Assembly: GCF_033115175.1 (NCBI RefSeq)
Contig: NC_084837.1
Location: 25,622,266 to 25,686,265, forward strand
Length of the DNA: 64,000 bases
Direction: 5' to 3'
Source: Lepus europaeus
Lineage: Eukaryota > Chordata > Mammalia > Lagomorpha > Leporidae
The translations under genes and the position numbers were made by a program. The notes beneath the pieces are model-generated. The model made no database searches, had not been told where the DNA came from, and worked only from the letters and a program-made list of their open reading frames with translations. Numbering within the stretch: the stretch's first letter is position 1; each line of letters starts with the position of its first letter. Of this stretch, positions 10,777 to 24,218 are shown in pieces.

Positions 10777-11810
10777 TTCTACAAATGGCTATGGTAGTGG
10801 GGAGTCACGGGGTTGAAGGGAATCTGGAAGATCATTCCAAGATATTCAGCTTCCAAGAGAAGCAATGAAAGTTTTCAAGAAGGCCATGTCAATGGATCAC
10901 ACCCAAAAAAATCACTGTGTTTTCCTAAGTAAGAAGTAAATGAGCATTTGGTCAAAAGAACCAGAATTTTGAGTAATAGAGTGACTAGAGCCTTGCATTT
11001 ATAAAACAAAACAATGCCATTTTGTGGGCTAGTGATACAAACTCACATATTCTACCCCTGAGGGAGGAGGTCTGTGTTGGTGGTATATTATTTTGAATTC
11101 AGTTGCAAAGAATCGAATCTATTCTAGCTAAACAAGAATACATTTCTAAGGCTTATTAATAATTGGAAGGCTGCTGAAGTAGACTGTATGTTGAACTTTC
11201 AGGAACAAGTCCCAGAGGCAGCCTACAGATGCAGGCTACCATGAAAGCGCTTCCAAACAATTAGGATGCACACACAGGGAACTGCCATGCAGTGAATCTA
11301 GCTGTTGCAGCAAAAATGCCAGAGCTGCAGCTTCCAACTCACTTCTGCCTCCTGGATCTGACATCAGTACATCTGATGGGTCCAACTTAAATCACATCCA
11401 AAATCCTGGCTTCAAGGGAGTTTAGGAAATACTGCTTTTACCTTTGTAATCTCTGACAGTAGGAAGAAAGAATGGATATTACCTGCTATATACTCTATCC
11501 ATCACAGTAATTATGCACAAAAAGTAAACAATTTAAGCAAATTGCCATAATTGTTAACATTTTTAGGTGTGCCAACCAGTAGTTGTTTTATTTCTTGTCT
11601 CTTTACTAAATGCCTGTTTTGTGATCAAGTTCCATATGCTTTTGTGATTGTTGACAAACCAACCCCCAACTGGGAGCTGTACTGAACAGATTATGAGGAC
11701 TTTCATTACTGACAGCCCAACTTTATAATTATCAGGACTTGGAAAGATTTTATTTCAATAATATAATTAACAAGCACTTGAATGGTGCCTTTCCATTTCA
11801 CTTTTATTTT
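10777..11810. other. Intergenic DNA, possible ancient repeat
   Basis: Unique-looking sequence between L2HGDH and SOS2. The part 11080-11500 has the look of an old interspersed element, but I cannot name the family. No coding pattern. Confidence 0.35.
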
Positions 11811-11824
11811 AGAAGTTGCTGTCT

Positions 11825-12137
11825 TAGAGCCAGCGTTGTGCTGCAGCAGGTAAAGCCACCACCTGCAGCACCAGCACCCCATATGGGTACCAGTTCCCAT
11901 CCCAGCTGCTCCACTTCCAATCCAGCTCCCTGCTAATGTGCCTAGGAAAGCAGAGGGAGATGACCCAAGTGCTTGAGCCCCTGCAGGCATGTGGGTGTCC
12001 TGGAAGAAGCTCCTGGCTCCTGGCCTGACTTTGGCTGTTGTGGCCATTTGGGGATTGAACCAGCGGATGGAAGATCTCTCTCCCTCTCTCTGCATAATTC
12101 TGACTTTCAAATAAATAAGTCTTTTTTAAAAAATAAA
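11825..12137 (+). repeat. CSINE, older type
   Basis: 14-bp duplication with one mismatch: AGAAGTTGCTGTCT at 11811-11824 and AGAAGTTGGTGTCT at 12138-12151. The tail is ATAAATAAGTC followed by an A/T-rich run. Confidence 0.85.
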
Positions 12138-12267
12138 AGAAGTTGGTGTCTGGAACAGTCTGTTCCATACTCATTAAACATGACTTTCCATCTGGTAATG
12201 GTGGCAATATTTGGATGACTTCAGTGTTGTCATACCAGGGGACATGATTGCTACTCTATGAGAGATA

Positions 12268-12803
12268 GTACAAGGGTACTTAAAACACCTTATAGAAAAA
12301 TGGAATTAAAAAAATAAGTTTTGCAGTGCAAAAAAATATTAAAATCTATGCATAGACTTTCAGAATGCACATTTTCCATGAACCTTTTTTTTTTTTTTAA
12401 AGGTTTTATTTATTTGAGAGATAGAGTTACAGGCAGAGAGAGGGAGAGACAGAGAGAAAGATCTACCATCTGATGGTTCACTCCCCAAATGGTCACAAGG
12501 CCAGAGCTGAGCTGATCTGAAGCCAGGAGCCAGGAGCTTCTTCTGGGTTTCCCACGCCGGTGCAAGGCCCCAACCACTTAGGCCATCTTCTGCTTCCCCT
12601 GCCCTAGCAGAGAGCTGCTTTGGAAGAGGAGCAGCCCGAATGGGATGTGGGCTCCACAGGCAGAGGCTTAGCCTACTGTGCCACAGCGCCGGCTCCTTCC
12701 ATGAACTTTTTGAAGACTCCATATATACACGGATTTCAAAACATTTTGCACCAAAATAAATTCATTTTTAATTCCATTTTCGTGAACTTTCTGAAGACCC
12801 TTC
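12268..12803. repeat. Palindromic MITE-like element split by a SINE
   Basis: The left end reads GGGTACTTAAAAC..., and the right part ends ...GTGAACTTTCTGAAGACCC, its imperfect inverted complement. Internal halves (TTCCATGAAC, TTTTGCACCAAAATAAA) recur at 22036-22112 and 63575-63690. This suggests an old non-autonomous DNA transposon; the family name is not certain. Confidence 0.45.
12384..12696 (-). repeat. CSINE, older type, inside the palindromic element
   Basis: Flanked by TTCCATGAAC at 12374-12383 and 12697-12706. Head complement CACAGCGCCGGCTCC. Its insertion split the palindrome and dates that element as older. Confidence 0.85.
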
Positions 12804-13524
12804 TTATATGAAACAATGACACAATGCTTTTGGGAGAGGGGAGCATGATTTTTAAAAAATTAGTCTTATGAAATTTCATAAAAAATTACAGTTCCTCCTG
12901 AGAAGACATTTTTTGATGCTCTCCAATGCAGGGGTGGGGTTTCTCAGTTTGAGCCTCATTGAAGGGTCAAAGGGCAAAGGATCACCTGAGCACTTGCTCT
13001 AACTTCTTTGATGCAGATGAACTGTGAGAAAAACAGCCAGCAATGGCAATGAACCATGGCAGTGAGGAACAACATTTATTGTTTCCTGTGGTATTGCTTT
13101 GGTTTGCTGCTGACTGGCAGCACTTGTAGCTTTAAATAAATTGAGGAAGTATGAGAGAGTAAATGGGAGAAATGTTGAGTAAGTCCTAGCAAATGTTTTT
13201 CAATGAGAGATTTATGGTAAGTATTAACTGCCTTTTAAAACCTAGGATTTGCTTGGGTCATTCGAATGATCTCCCAAAAATGACTCTACATTTCAAAAAA
13301 AGCATGCAAAGTTGCACCAAATTATTACCACAGTAGCTAGAATATTAATCTTAGTTTAAATTTTATGATCGAACTTTTTATTAGACCCTCCCTCTTATAG
13401 TATGCACAGGCTTAATACTTGCATTTTTTTCACACTCGAAGCAAATATGTATAAGGAACTCGAAATTTTTCATGAAGTTACTTTTAACTAAGCAATATGT
13501 TGAATAAATACTGCATTTATGTGG
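12804..13524. other. Intergenic DNA, nothing recognised
   Basis: AT-rich unique-looking sequence without splice-bounded frames or recognisable repeats. Confidence 0.45.
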
Positions 13525-13774
13525 TTAAAAACTCAAAAGTCACAAAAAAGTACACAGTAAAGTCTCTCCCTGTCCTCCAGCCACCGTTTTCATTCCTGAG
13601 GCAACAGAAATCTTGTGTGGCATTGCAGATAAATAATTTATAATAAAATACAGTCTCTTTTTTTAAAAAAAAAATGAGTGTTACCATATTCTATTCTGTA
13701 TTGCATAAGTATAGCCTGTTCTTTCCACTTTGTAGTACATCTTGGAGAATGTTCCACAGAGGTTTGGTTATTTT

Positions 13775-13905
13775 TAACTAGATGGAAGATACCCTCCCTC
13801 CCCCTCTCCCTCTCCTTTGCATGCACGCTCGCTTTCTCTCTCTCTCTCTCTCTCTCTTTCCCCCTTCCTCCCTTTCAAATAAAATAAAAACAAAACTTAA
13901 AAATA
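13775..13905 (+). repeat. CSINE 3'-end fragment
   Basis: Only the distal part remains: GATGGAAGATACC, a long CT-rich stretch, then CTTTCAAATAAAATAAAAAC. It lies inside the LINE-1 remnant. Confidence 0.6.
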
Positions 13906-14054
13906 TTTTATTCTCCCACCAGTTATATATTAGGGTGCCTGTTTCCCCATATCTTCACCATCATAGTGTATAATCAACCGTTTTGATTTGTGTTATTTTA
14001 ATTGGTAAAAAATTAAGTGTAAAAATTAACAATGTAATTTAAATTTGAAGTTTT

Positions 14055-14385
14055 CTTTTTTAAAAAATATACATATATTTATTTGATAGGCAGAGTTACA
14101 GATTGAGGGAGGGAGAGTCAGAGAGAGATCTTCCATCCGCTGGTTCACCCCAAATGGCCACAACAGCTGGAGCTGGGCTGACCCAAAGCCAGGAGCCAGG
14201 AGCTTTTTCTGGGTCTTGCTCATGTGTGCAGGGGCTCAAGCACTTGGGCCGTCTTCCACTGCTTTCCCAGGCCATTAGCAGGGAGCTAGACTGGAAGTGG
14301 AGCAGCCAAGACTTGAACTGGTACCCTTATGGGATGCCAGTGCTACAGGTGAAGGCTTAGCCTACTATGCCATAGTGCCCACCCC
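14055..14385 (-). repeat. CSINE, older type
   Basis: Inserted in the LINE-1 remnant. Near-duplicate flanks AAATTTGAAGTTTT (14041-14054) and AAATTTGCAGGTTTT (14386-14400). Confidence 0.8.
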
Positions 14386-14835
14386 AAATTTGCAGGTTTT
14401 TAATGAGAGTAAGCTTCAGCATTTTTTAATGTGTTTAAGAGACATTTAGGTTTCATTTTCTGTGAACTGTATTTTCATATCTTTTATCCTTCCCACCATT
14501 ATTTTTAATTTTATTAATTTGTAAAAGCTTGCCTATATGTTAAAGAAATTAACTCTTCAAAGATGAGCTACAGATATTTTTTTCCAGTTTGCTATTTGCC
14601 TTTTGGCTTAGCTTATGGCTTTTTTTTTTTTAAAGTTGAATTTATCTCTCTTCCAGATTTTGTGTCATATGAAAAGGTCTTTTGTACTCTGAGCTTATAA
14701 CTTTATGGCTTTATTTCTGACAGTTAAATCTTTGACATATCTGGAATTTATCCTCGTGTCAAGTGTGGGTATGGATCCAATATTTTTTTCTGGATGGCTC
14801 ATTTGTCTGGTTGGGGAACTCTCCTGGTGTCACTC

Positions 14836-16039
14836 TTGGATGATCCCCCACGAGCACATGGATCACGTTTCCAGTCCAGAGATCACAACTCAGACGCCTG
14901 CAGAGACGGCGCAGGTTACATAAAAGAGTGAGCAGTGCCAGGTGGGGAGGACAGCCAACTGGAAACGGGATGGCATACTTTTCTAAAGAGGGCAGCCACT
15001 ACCTGCGCCTGCTCAGTATTCCCTTGCGTGAATGCCGTAGGACTCCGTGTAGCTGGATCTTTGTCAAGAGAAGCTGGAAATACACATTTTTATATGTAAT
15101 CTCTGGGTTGTAAAATGTGGACCACAATTTCAAAAACTTAAATACAACCTTGGCCAAACAAAACATGTCTTCGGGCCAGATCTGCCCTAGAAAAAGCCTT
15201 CTAATATCCTTAGCCAAGAATGAAACTTCCCACTAACAACTTGACTCTCCCAGGAGAAGATACAGCCACAGCCTGGTGGTTTATGGCTGGGGGCTGGGAA
15301 CAGGAGAGAGAAGTGAAGACACTGTATATAAGCAGGTCTTAGCCCTCACACACTAAGATTAATTGTAGAAATACAAGCATTCCATTATCCCAAGTGTGGG
15401 GAATGTGGATGTACCCATTTATTCGACATTCTTGACACAGTGGGTACTTGATTAAAAACGATCTCTTTAAGTTTTCCCACTCTGCCCTTTTGATTTTGCC
15501 AAGCTGAATAAACGATGCGTACCCGGGGGGAGGATAATTGTTCAGCCACTGGTCCTGGGCCTGAAATTGTGGCACAGACTTGTTTTTTTGGAGCTTGTCG
15601 TTCCCTTCCTCACTGCTGGTGGCCAGGGACAGGGCGTGAAGGACTGACTGTCCTCTTCACGGCAGGTTAATAGTCATGTGCTCAGTATCTTCCGTGAGAT
15701 GGAATTTGTGCTAATCATACAGTTTCCATAGTCTATGCCTCTTCAACTTGGAAAGGCTGAAGGTCAGAGATCTTACTGGAGTTGCTAACGAGTAAAACCT
15801 CCTCGCAGGATCGGATCCAGATTCGGTAGGACCCGAAGCCTACACAAAGTGGAGGACAGATTAGTAGCTCAAAAATATCTACTGATTTTTTTTTTTTTTT
15901 AAACGATCTGACTTTGTGAACACACGGGGGCCTGTGCAAGTGAGGGACCTTTCACTTCAAGCTTGATGGACGTCATTGTCATTTGCCACTTCTGGCCCTG
16001 CCACCGAGGGCTAAGAGGTTTCCAAGCCGTCTCTTCTCG
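14836..16039. other. SOS2 upstream flank, no repeat recognised
   Basis: Unique-looking sequence leading into the CpG island. GC content rises towards 16 kb. The open frames show no coding pattern I recognise. Confidence 0.45.
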
Positions 16040-17385
<1,346 letters not shown>

Positions 17386-19000
17386 TGATCCCGGAAGGAA
17401 GGTTTTGTTATGATCATAAAACTGGATTTCATGTTGCAGTCGTTTCGAAAGGCAGCTTCCGCCGTTGACCAATTTGTTGTCCTCGGGCTGGATTCGGCAC
17501 GAGAAGGTCCCGCTGGCATTCAGACAGTTTCTGAAACAAAAACACATTTTGGGGCGGGGTAATGACTTTGGGGGGCAGCCCCCGTAGGCAGTGTGCTGGT
17601 CAAAGGGTCCCACTGCAGCACTTTTTTTTTTTTTTTTTTTTTTTGGTTTTCTGGTAATCGGGCTCTTTAGCCCGTGTGTGAATGTCAGTGAGTCAGGATT
17701 CTCACCTTTGCAGCTCTCAAGGTGAACTTAAAGCGCCTCCCGCTTCCTGCCAAAGGTGTCTTATAGAAGATTTCCCTTAAAGAATTCCGTGCGTGTCTTC
17801 CCTAGGTGCGATGGAGGGATTTTAAGGAACAAACCAGGGGCAAGCTCATCGAAATCCATTTTTGAAGTTTGAGTGCATTGCTAGGGCGCATCTCTCCCGG
17901 AGGCCGCTGTGTCAGGCTTCCTGTGTGAATTTATTTACAAATCACACGGTTGTTTTTATAAGAAATCCTTCTTGAGGTCCAAGCACATTGGAAAGCCGTA
18001 AATGGCAGCTGAACGTGGGCTCCCTTTGCCCTTGATGCAAACTTAGTCCCTTCTGCCTTCTGTGCCAAGTAAGAAGGAATATTAATAAAAACGTAAAAGC
18101 GCTTGGAAAATAAGTCTTTGCGCATTAAGTTTCATAAATGAAAGACATGTGTTTTAAAAGTAAAAACATTGTCCTCATGCATTTGAAGTTTCAGATTTTC
18201 CTTCTCACAAAGACATGTTGTTGCTTCTCGTGGAGCAAACACCAAGTCCTGTGTTTTTAGAGAAACTTGGTGGAGGTGACTGAGGGGGCTCGAGAGTTAT
18301 TTCGCTGTTAGCGGGACATTAAATTGGCTTTTCTTCCATGTACAGCCCAGTTCTGTACAGAAAGGGAAAGAAATGGAAAGTGTGCTGAGTAGTGATAATG
18401 AAACCTGGCCTAAATTAAAAAGAGGGAAATGCTTAGATGTTAATTAGCCCTGCTGCCACACAGAAGTCTGAGTGCCGTTGTCAGGCAGGCCTTAGGGGTA
18501 ACGTAGGGACACAGGTGTATACCGTTAGTACTTTCTGGTAGCAAATGGCATTGGAGTGGGTGTTGCATGATTTACTTACTAGATAGCTTTGACTCTAATA
18601 ATTCTTCATGTACTGATACAGATTAATTTTTCAGATTGAGCTGGAATCAAAGCTAGGGCTAGCATCCCATCCTAGTACATTGCTTTGGTGCTGTTACTTT
18701 GCGTTTGTATGTCCTACTTGTTTCCTGGAATATAGGTACCTTACGTGGATACTATGTTGTCATATGCTACATTTATGGTATTGTCTATGCCTAAGAAATA
18801 AATACATCTAAGAAAGTTTAGTCTTTTGAGGCAAATACAAAAAACAATTATTAGCTTATTAACTTGCTCTTATAGAACTAGGTGCATTTTTTATGTTTTT
18901 GGAAAATTTTTGGTCAGAGTAATCTGGATTATGTCGTTTTGTGGTGTTGGAGACATTACAATATATGGGTTTGTAGTGTCTGCTAAGAGTTGTAGCTCTT

Positions 19001-19314
19001 TTTTCTTTTTTTTTAAAGATTTATTTTATTTATTTGAAAGAGTTACAGAGAGAGGTAGAGAGAGAAAGAGGTCTTCCATCTGCTGGTTCACTCCCCAGAT
19101 GGCCACAACGGCTGGAGCTGCGTTGATCCGAAGCCAGGAGTCAGGAGCTTCTTCCAGCTCTCCCACGTGGGTGCAGGGGCCCAAGGACTTGGGTCATCCT
19201 CCACTGCTTTCCCAGGCCATTGCAGAGTGCTGGATGGGATTAGAACCAGCGCCCATATGGGATGCTGGTGCTTCAGGCCACAGCTTTAACCCACTGCGCC
19301 ACAGCGCCAGCCCC
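19001..19314 (-). repeat. CSINE, older type
   Basis: Target duplication AGTTGTAGCTCTT at 18988-19000 and again from 19316. Starts with a T-run plus AAAGATTTATTTTATTTATTTG. Confidence 0.9.
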
Positions 19315-19849
19315 AAGTTGTAGCTCTTAAGGGACTCGAAGTTCATTCTTCTTTTGCTGAAAATTTCAAATTGTGGTGTCTGTAGCCATGTCTTTGTACA
19401 ATGAGGATTTCTGCCACTTCTGGGGAGACTGCCTTTACATTTCAAGCATCTAGAATTGCGCTTCCTTTCTGCAGTTGACTAGCTATATAAACCTACCAGG
19501 ATTTTACTGTAATATTTTTCTTCTTTTGTTGGTGTTACTATGGAACATGTGGTGTATTCCAGCTTCTTTGATTCATTTAATGTTTACTGAACACATTTTA
19601 GGTTCTTAAGATATCATACTGGATCTTAAGAATACAAAGGTGGATTTTAAAAAGTAAAGGCCCTCGTTTAAAGGTGTTTACCACCTAGACTGAAAATTCT
19701 AAATTATGATGTTTTGCTTCCTGAAAATGAAATAGTATTTCTGAGTTCCAAGTTCTGTAAGGAGTATTTATGTGTGTGTGGAATAATGCAGTTTAATTGA
19801 CTCTATCAAGTTAGTCCACTTGGGCGTCTTGGTGAAACCTCCAAAATAT

Positions 19850-20172
19850 ATATATATTTTTTGAAATACAGAATGACAGAGAGAGAGAGAGAGGGACAGA
19901 GAGAGAAAGAGATCTTCCATCTGCTGGTTCACTCCCTAAATGTATGCAATGGCTGAGGCTGGGACAGAATGAAGTCAAGAGCCATGAACTCCATCCTGGT
20001 CTCCCACATGGTGAAAGGGCTCAAATACTTGGGCCATCTTTTGCTGTCTTCCAAGGTGTCTAAGCAGGGTCATGGATTTGAGGCAGTGCAGCTGGGACTC
20101 AAATTGGTGCTCCAGTATGCAATGCTGTTATCACAAGCTGAGATTTAACCCACTGTGACATAATGCAGTGTC
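19850..20172 (-). repeat. CSINE-related repeat, strongly diverged
   Basis: The motif order GACAGAGAGAG, CTTCCATCTGCTGGTTCAC, GGTCTCCCACATGG, ATTTAACCCACTGTG is kept, but substitutions are frequent. Confidence 0.65.
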
Positions 20173-20423
20173 TCTGAAATTGTTAAAATACAACTTTCAG
20201 AAAGGTAAAATCATGACTTTTGTGCAAATGTCAATGGACACGTGTCATTGGTTTTGATTCAACCCATTACTTAGAGAACTAGTAAATGTCAAAGCTGCTC
20301 ATGAGAAACTTTGAGGAGGTAAGTATTTATAGACAATTTAATAAAAGAGTACTGAGCTCAGATTGTTAGGTTAGATACAAAATTAGTTAACTTCCTGCAA
20401 GAACATAAAAGAGTAAGTTTTGG

Positions 20424-20604
20424 GAGCCAGTGTTGTGTCCCAGTGGGTTAAGGTGCCAATTATAATCCAGCATCCCATGTTGTAGCACCTAGGGCTGTTC
20501 TGTTTCCGATCCAGTTCCCTATTAATGTGGCAGGAAAGCAGAAGAGTATAGCTCAAGTGCCTGAGTCCTTGCTACCCACATGGGAGACCTGGTTGGTCTT
20601 GAGT
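20424..20604 (+). repeat. CSINE, 3'-truncated sense copy
   Basis: Head GGGAGCCAGTGTTGTGTCCC. It ends abruptly after CATGGGAGACCTGGTTGG, where the sequence passes into a palindromic-element fragment (TTCATGGAAGATGCATAGTA). Confidence 0.65.
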
Positions 20605-20695
20605 TCATGGAAGATGCATAGTATGAAAAAACTGTGCATGGATTTTAAAAGTTTTTTTAAATACTTTTTAGAAGGTTCTTATTTTTCATTGTATT

Positions 20696-21045
20696 AAAAA
20701 AAATATTTTTTTGACAGGCAGAGTGGACAGTGAGAGAGACAGACAGAGAGAAAGGTCTTCCTTTGCCGTTGGTTCACCCTCCAATGGCCTCCATGGCCGG
20801 CACGCTGCGGCCAGTGCACCGCGCTGATCCGAAGGCAGGAGCCAGGTGCTTCTCCTGGTCTCCCATGTGGGTGCAGGGCCCAAGCACTTGGGCCATCCTC
20901 CACTGCCTTCCCGGGCCACAGCAGAGAGCTGGCCTGGAAGAGGGGCAACCGGGACAGAATCCGGTGCCCCAACCAGGACTAGAACCTGGTGTGCCGGCGC
21001 CGCAAGGCGGAGGATTAGCCTGTTAAGCCACGGCGCTGGCCTGGC
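20696..21045 (-). repeat. CSINE, young type
   Basis: T(n)GACAGGCAGAGTGGACAG start, CACGGCGCTGGCC end. Short duplication CATTGTATT at 20687-20695 and 21046-21054. Confidence 0.9.
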
Positions 21046-21070
21046 CATTGTATTTTAAAGACAGAGTGAG

Positions 21071-21405
21071 GGGCCAGTGCTGTGGCGTAGCATATAAAGC
21101 TGCTGCCTGCAGTGCTGGTATCCTATGTTGGCATCAGTTTGAGTCCCAGCTGCTCTACTTCCAATCCAACTCTCTGCTTTGGACTGGGAAAGCAGTAGAA
21201 GATGGCCCAACTCCTTGGGCCCCTAACTTGCGTGGGGGACCCAGGAGAATCTCCTAGCTCCTGGCTTCAGATCAGCCCAGCTCCAGCTGTTGCAGCCATT
21301 TGCGAAGTGAACCAGTGGATGGAGGACCTTCTCTGTCTCTGCCTCTGCTTCTCTGTAACTCTGCCTTTCGGGTCAATAAATAAATATATATGTATATTTT
21401 AAAAA
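21071..21405 (+). repeat. CSINE, older type
   Basis: GGGGCCAGTGCTGTGGCGTA head; the tail is CTTTCGGGTCAATAAATAAATATAT. First of two adjacent sense copies. Confidence 0.8.
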
Positions 21406-21410
21406 AGAGT

Positions 21411-21742
21411 AGGGGTCAGCATTGTGGTATATAGCAAGTTAAGCTGTAGCCCATGTTGCTGATATCCCATATGGGCACCAGTTTGTGTCCCAGCTGCTCT
21501 GCTTCCTGTCCAGCTGCCTGTTGATGCACCTGGGAAAGCATCAGAAAATGACCCACGTCTTTGGGTCCCTGTGGCCTTGTGGCAGATTTGGATGTAGTTC
21601 TTGGTTCCTGGCTTTGTCCTGGCCTGACCCTGGTTGTCGCAGCCATTTGGGGAGTGAATCAGCGGATGGACCTCTATCTCTCCGCCTCTTCCTCCCTCTC
21701 TGTAACTCTGCCTTTCAAATAAATAAATAAATCTTTAAAACA
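21411..21742 (+). repeat. CSINE, older type
   Basis: Head GGGGTCAGCATTGTGG, tail CTTTCAAATAAATAAATAAAT. Directly downstream of the preceding sense copy. Confidence 0.8.
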
Positions 21743-21744
21743 AA

Positions 21745-22035
21745 AAAGAGTGACAGAGATTGAGAGAGACCTTCCATTCATTAGCTAATTCCCACAAAAG
21801 TACCTGCAACAGCCAGTGTTGGGCCAGCCTAAAGCTAGGTGCTTGGAACCCAATCTGGGCCACCAGCATAGGTAGCAAAGATCTAAGTATTTTAGCCATC
21901 ATTTGCCACCTCCCAGGATGCACATTAGAAGGAAGCTGGATTAGAAGCTGAGTAGCCAAGACTTAAACCAGGTACTCTGATATAAAATACAGTTATCCCA
22001 GTGGTATCTTAACTGCTATGCCAAATGCCCATCCA
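21745..22035 (-). repeat. CSINE-related, strongly diverged
   Basis: Recognisable by GAGAGACCTTCCATTC, CAACAGCCAGTGTTGGGCC and the end ACTGCTATGCCAAATGCCC. Confidence 0.6.
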
Positions 22036-22112
22036 TCAGAAATTTTTTGCACAAAAATAAACTTACGGTTTATTCATTTTCCATGAACTTTTTGAATTTC
22101 CCATGTGTATGT
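22036..22112. repeat. Fragment of the palindromic MITE-like element
   Basis: Contains TTTTTTGCAC AAAAATAAAC and CATTTTCCATGAACTTTTTGA, matching the right half of the element at 12268-12803. Confidence 0.4.
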
Positions 22113-22293
22113 TTGCTCATGTGTGCATGTCTCTATGAATATGTATTTATTTTTCAAAGCACCATTGTTGGTGTTGAAAATGCAAGGGTTTTTTTCAAAA
22201 ACAGTGAGTATTCATTTCACTATGTAGAAACACAAAAGTTGAAAAATTAGATTTATGGCAAAATACTTTTGGAAATAGAAAGGTATTGTTCTA

Positions 22294-22624
22294 GGCTGGC
22301 GCCATGGCTCAACAGGCTAATCCTCTGCCTTCTGGCACCGGCACACCGGGTTCTAGTCCTGGTTGGGGCGCCAGATTCTATCCCAGTTGCCCCTCTTCCA
22401 GGCCAGCTCTGTGCTATGGCCCGGGAAGGCAGTGGAGATGGCCCAAGTGCTTGGGCCCTGCACCCCATGGGAGACCAGGAGAAGCACCTGGCTCCTGCCT
22501 TCGGATCAGCGAGATGCGCCGGCCGCAGCGGCCATTGGAGGGTGAACCAAAGGCAAAGGAAGACCTTTCTCTCTGTCTCTCTCTCTCTCTCACTATCCAC
22601 TCTGCCTCTCAAAAAAAAAAAAAT
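22294..22624 (+). repeat. CSINE, young type
   Basis: GGCTGGCGCCATGGCTCAAC head, CTCTCA(n) tail. Short target repeat GTATTGTT at 22283-22290 and 22625-22632. Confidence 0.85.
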
Positions 22625-22707
22625 GTATTGTTATTTACCTTTTTGCTTATTTGTTCTTTATTTATAAAGCACAACCTCACGTAGGCATTTAAAAACATAC
22701 AGAGTGG

Positions 22708-22908
22708 GGGCCGGCATTGTGGCATAGCAGGTAAAGCTGTCACCTGTGACACTGGCATCCCATATGGGCGCCGATTCTTGTTCCAGCTGCTCCATTTCCG
22801 GTCTTCCTCCCTGTTAATGGCCTTGGAAGGTGGCAGAAGATGGCCCAAGTATTTGGGCCCCAGCACCCACGTGGGAGACCCCGATGAAGCTCCTGGCTCA
22901 TTTCTCGG
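22708..22908 (+). repeat. CSINE, 3'-truncated sense copy
   Basis: GGGGGCCGGCATTGTGGCATAG head. It ends near GCTCCTGGCTCA, where it meets an older C-repeat in opposite orientation. Confidence 0.7.
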
Positions 22909-23100
22909 GAGCTCCCAAAGTCAGGAACTCAATCCTGGCCTCTCACATGGTGGCAGAAATCTTATCACTTGAACCATCACCAATGCCTCCTAGGATCTGC
23001 ATTGTTGGAAAGCTGGAGTCTGGAGCTGAAGCCCAGAATTGAACTCACGTACTCTAGTGCAGGACACGAGTGTCTTCAATGCTATGTTAAATACCCACTC
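22909..23100 (-). repeat. C-repeat, third type, antisense fragment
   Basis: Carries AGGAACTCAATCCTGG, the decayed complement of the B box (AATTGAACTCA) and the end GTTAAATACCCACTC. It abuts the sense copy at 22908, giving a short inverted arrangement. Confidence 0.6.
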
Positions 23101-23457
23101 TATTTGAAAATAATTTTATCAGATTTTTCAATCCCTGATCCTTCCTTTGTAGATGTCCTTTCTGTAAGTGTTCTGAACCAAGCTATCCATGGAAAAGAAA
23201 ATGTCTGTTGTCTTACCATCTGTAGTTGGAAATGTCAGAGAGAACCAGAAAGAATTGGTTGAGTTGCTTTGTTACTGAGTCTAACTTGATTCAGGTTAAA
23301 TATGAATCTCTCCATCCCATGATAATTTGCTGGTAGATAGCTATCTAAAAGGCAAGAGATGTGAGAGAATGTCTGGATTAATTAATAGCAGCCTATGGCA
23401 AAGAAAAACTAGGAGCTTTGATTCAGAAACGCGTATGTAAAATCTGATGTGGTTTGG
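23101..23457. other. SOS2 intron 1 sequence, nothing recognised
   Basis: Unique-looking intron sequence without repeats or coding pattern that I can name. Confidence 0.5.
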
Positions 23458-23470
23458 TGTTTCTGCCTTT

Positions 23471-23816
23471 TTTTTTAAATTCCTTTTCTTTTTTTTAAGA
23501 ATTATTTATTTATTTGAAAGAGTTACAGAGAGATAGGGAGAGACAGAGAGAGGAGAGAGATCTTCCACCTGCTGGTTCACTCTCCAGATGACAACCACCA
23601 TGCCTGGGCCAGGCTGAAGCCATGAGAAAGGAGCTTCATCTGGGTTTCCCACGTGGGTGCAGGGGCCCAAGTACTTGGGCCATCCTCTGCTTTTTCCCAG
23701 GCACATTAGCAGGGAGGTGGATTGGAAGTAGAGCAGCCAGACTTGAACTAACTCCCATATGGGATGCTGGTGCTGCAGATGGCAGCTTGACCCACTACAC
23801 CACAACATCAGCCCCA
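23471..23816 (-). repeat. CSINE, older type
   Basis: Perfect 13-bp duplication TGTTTCTGCCTTT at 23458-23470 and 23817-23829. Confidence 0.9.
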
Positions 23817-23872
23817 TGTTTCTGCCTTTGTGCCTGGGTCTCAGAAGGTTGTTTTAGAAAATGGCACAGGAT

Positions 23873-24203
23873 CTTTTTTTTTTTTTTTTTAAGGTTTTAT
23901 TTATTTATTTTAGAGGTAGACTTATAGACAGAAAGAGGGAGAGACAGTGAGAAAGGTCTTCCATCTGCTTGTTCACTTCCCAAATGGACGCAACAGTCAG
24001 AGCTAAGCCAATCCGAAGCCAGGGGCCAGGAGCTTCTTCTGGGTCTCCCACGTGGGCGAAGGGGACCAAGCGTTTGGGCCATCTTCTACTGCTTTCCTAG
24101 GCCATCTCAGAGTGCTGGATCAGAAGAGGAGTAGCTGGAACATGAACCGGCACGCCGGCATGGCAGACGGAGGCTTAGCTTACTGTGCTACAGTGCTGGT
24201 CCC
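23873..24203 (-). repeat. CSINE, older type
   Basis: 15-T start. Flanks AAAATGGCACAGGATC and AAAATGACAGGAGATC look like a decayed target duplication. Confidence 0.8.
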
Positions 24204-24218
24204 AAAATGACAGGAGAT

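Larger units (their letters stand above)
13525..14835 (-). mobile_element. Ancient LINE-1 (L1M type) 3' region
   Basis: In the plus direction it reads as the complement of an old mammalian L1 3' end. Landmarks are CTTGGAGAATGTTCC, TCTCCCACCAG, GCCTGTTTCCCC, CAGTTTGCTATTTGCC and TATCTGGAATTTATCCTCG in the expected order. Interrupted by two SINE-derived segments. Highly decayed and non-functional. Confidence 0.75.
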
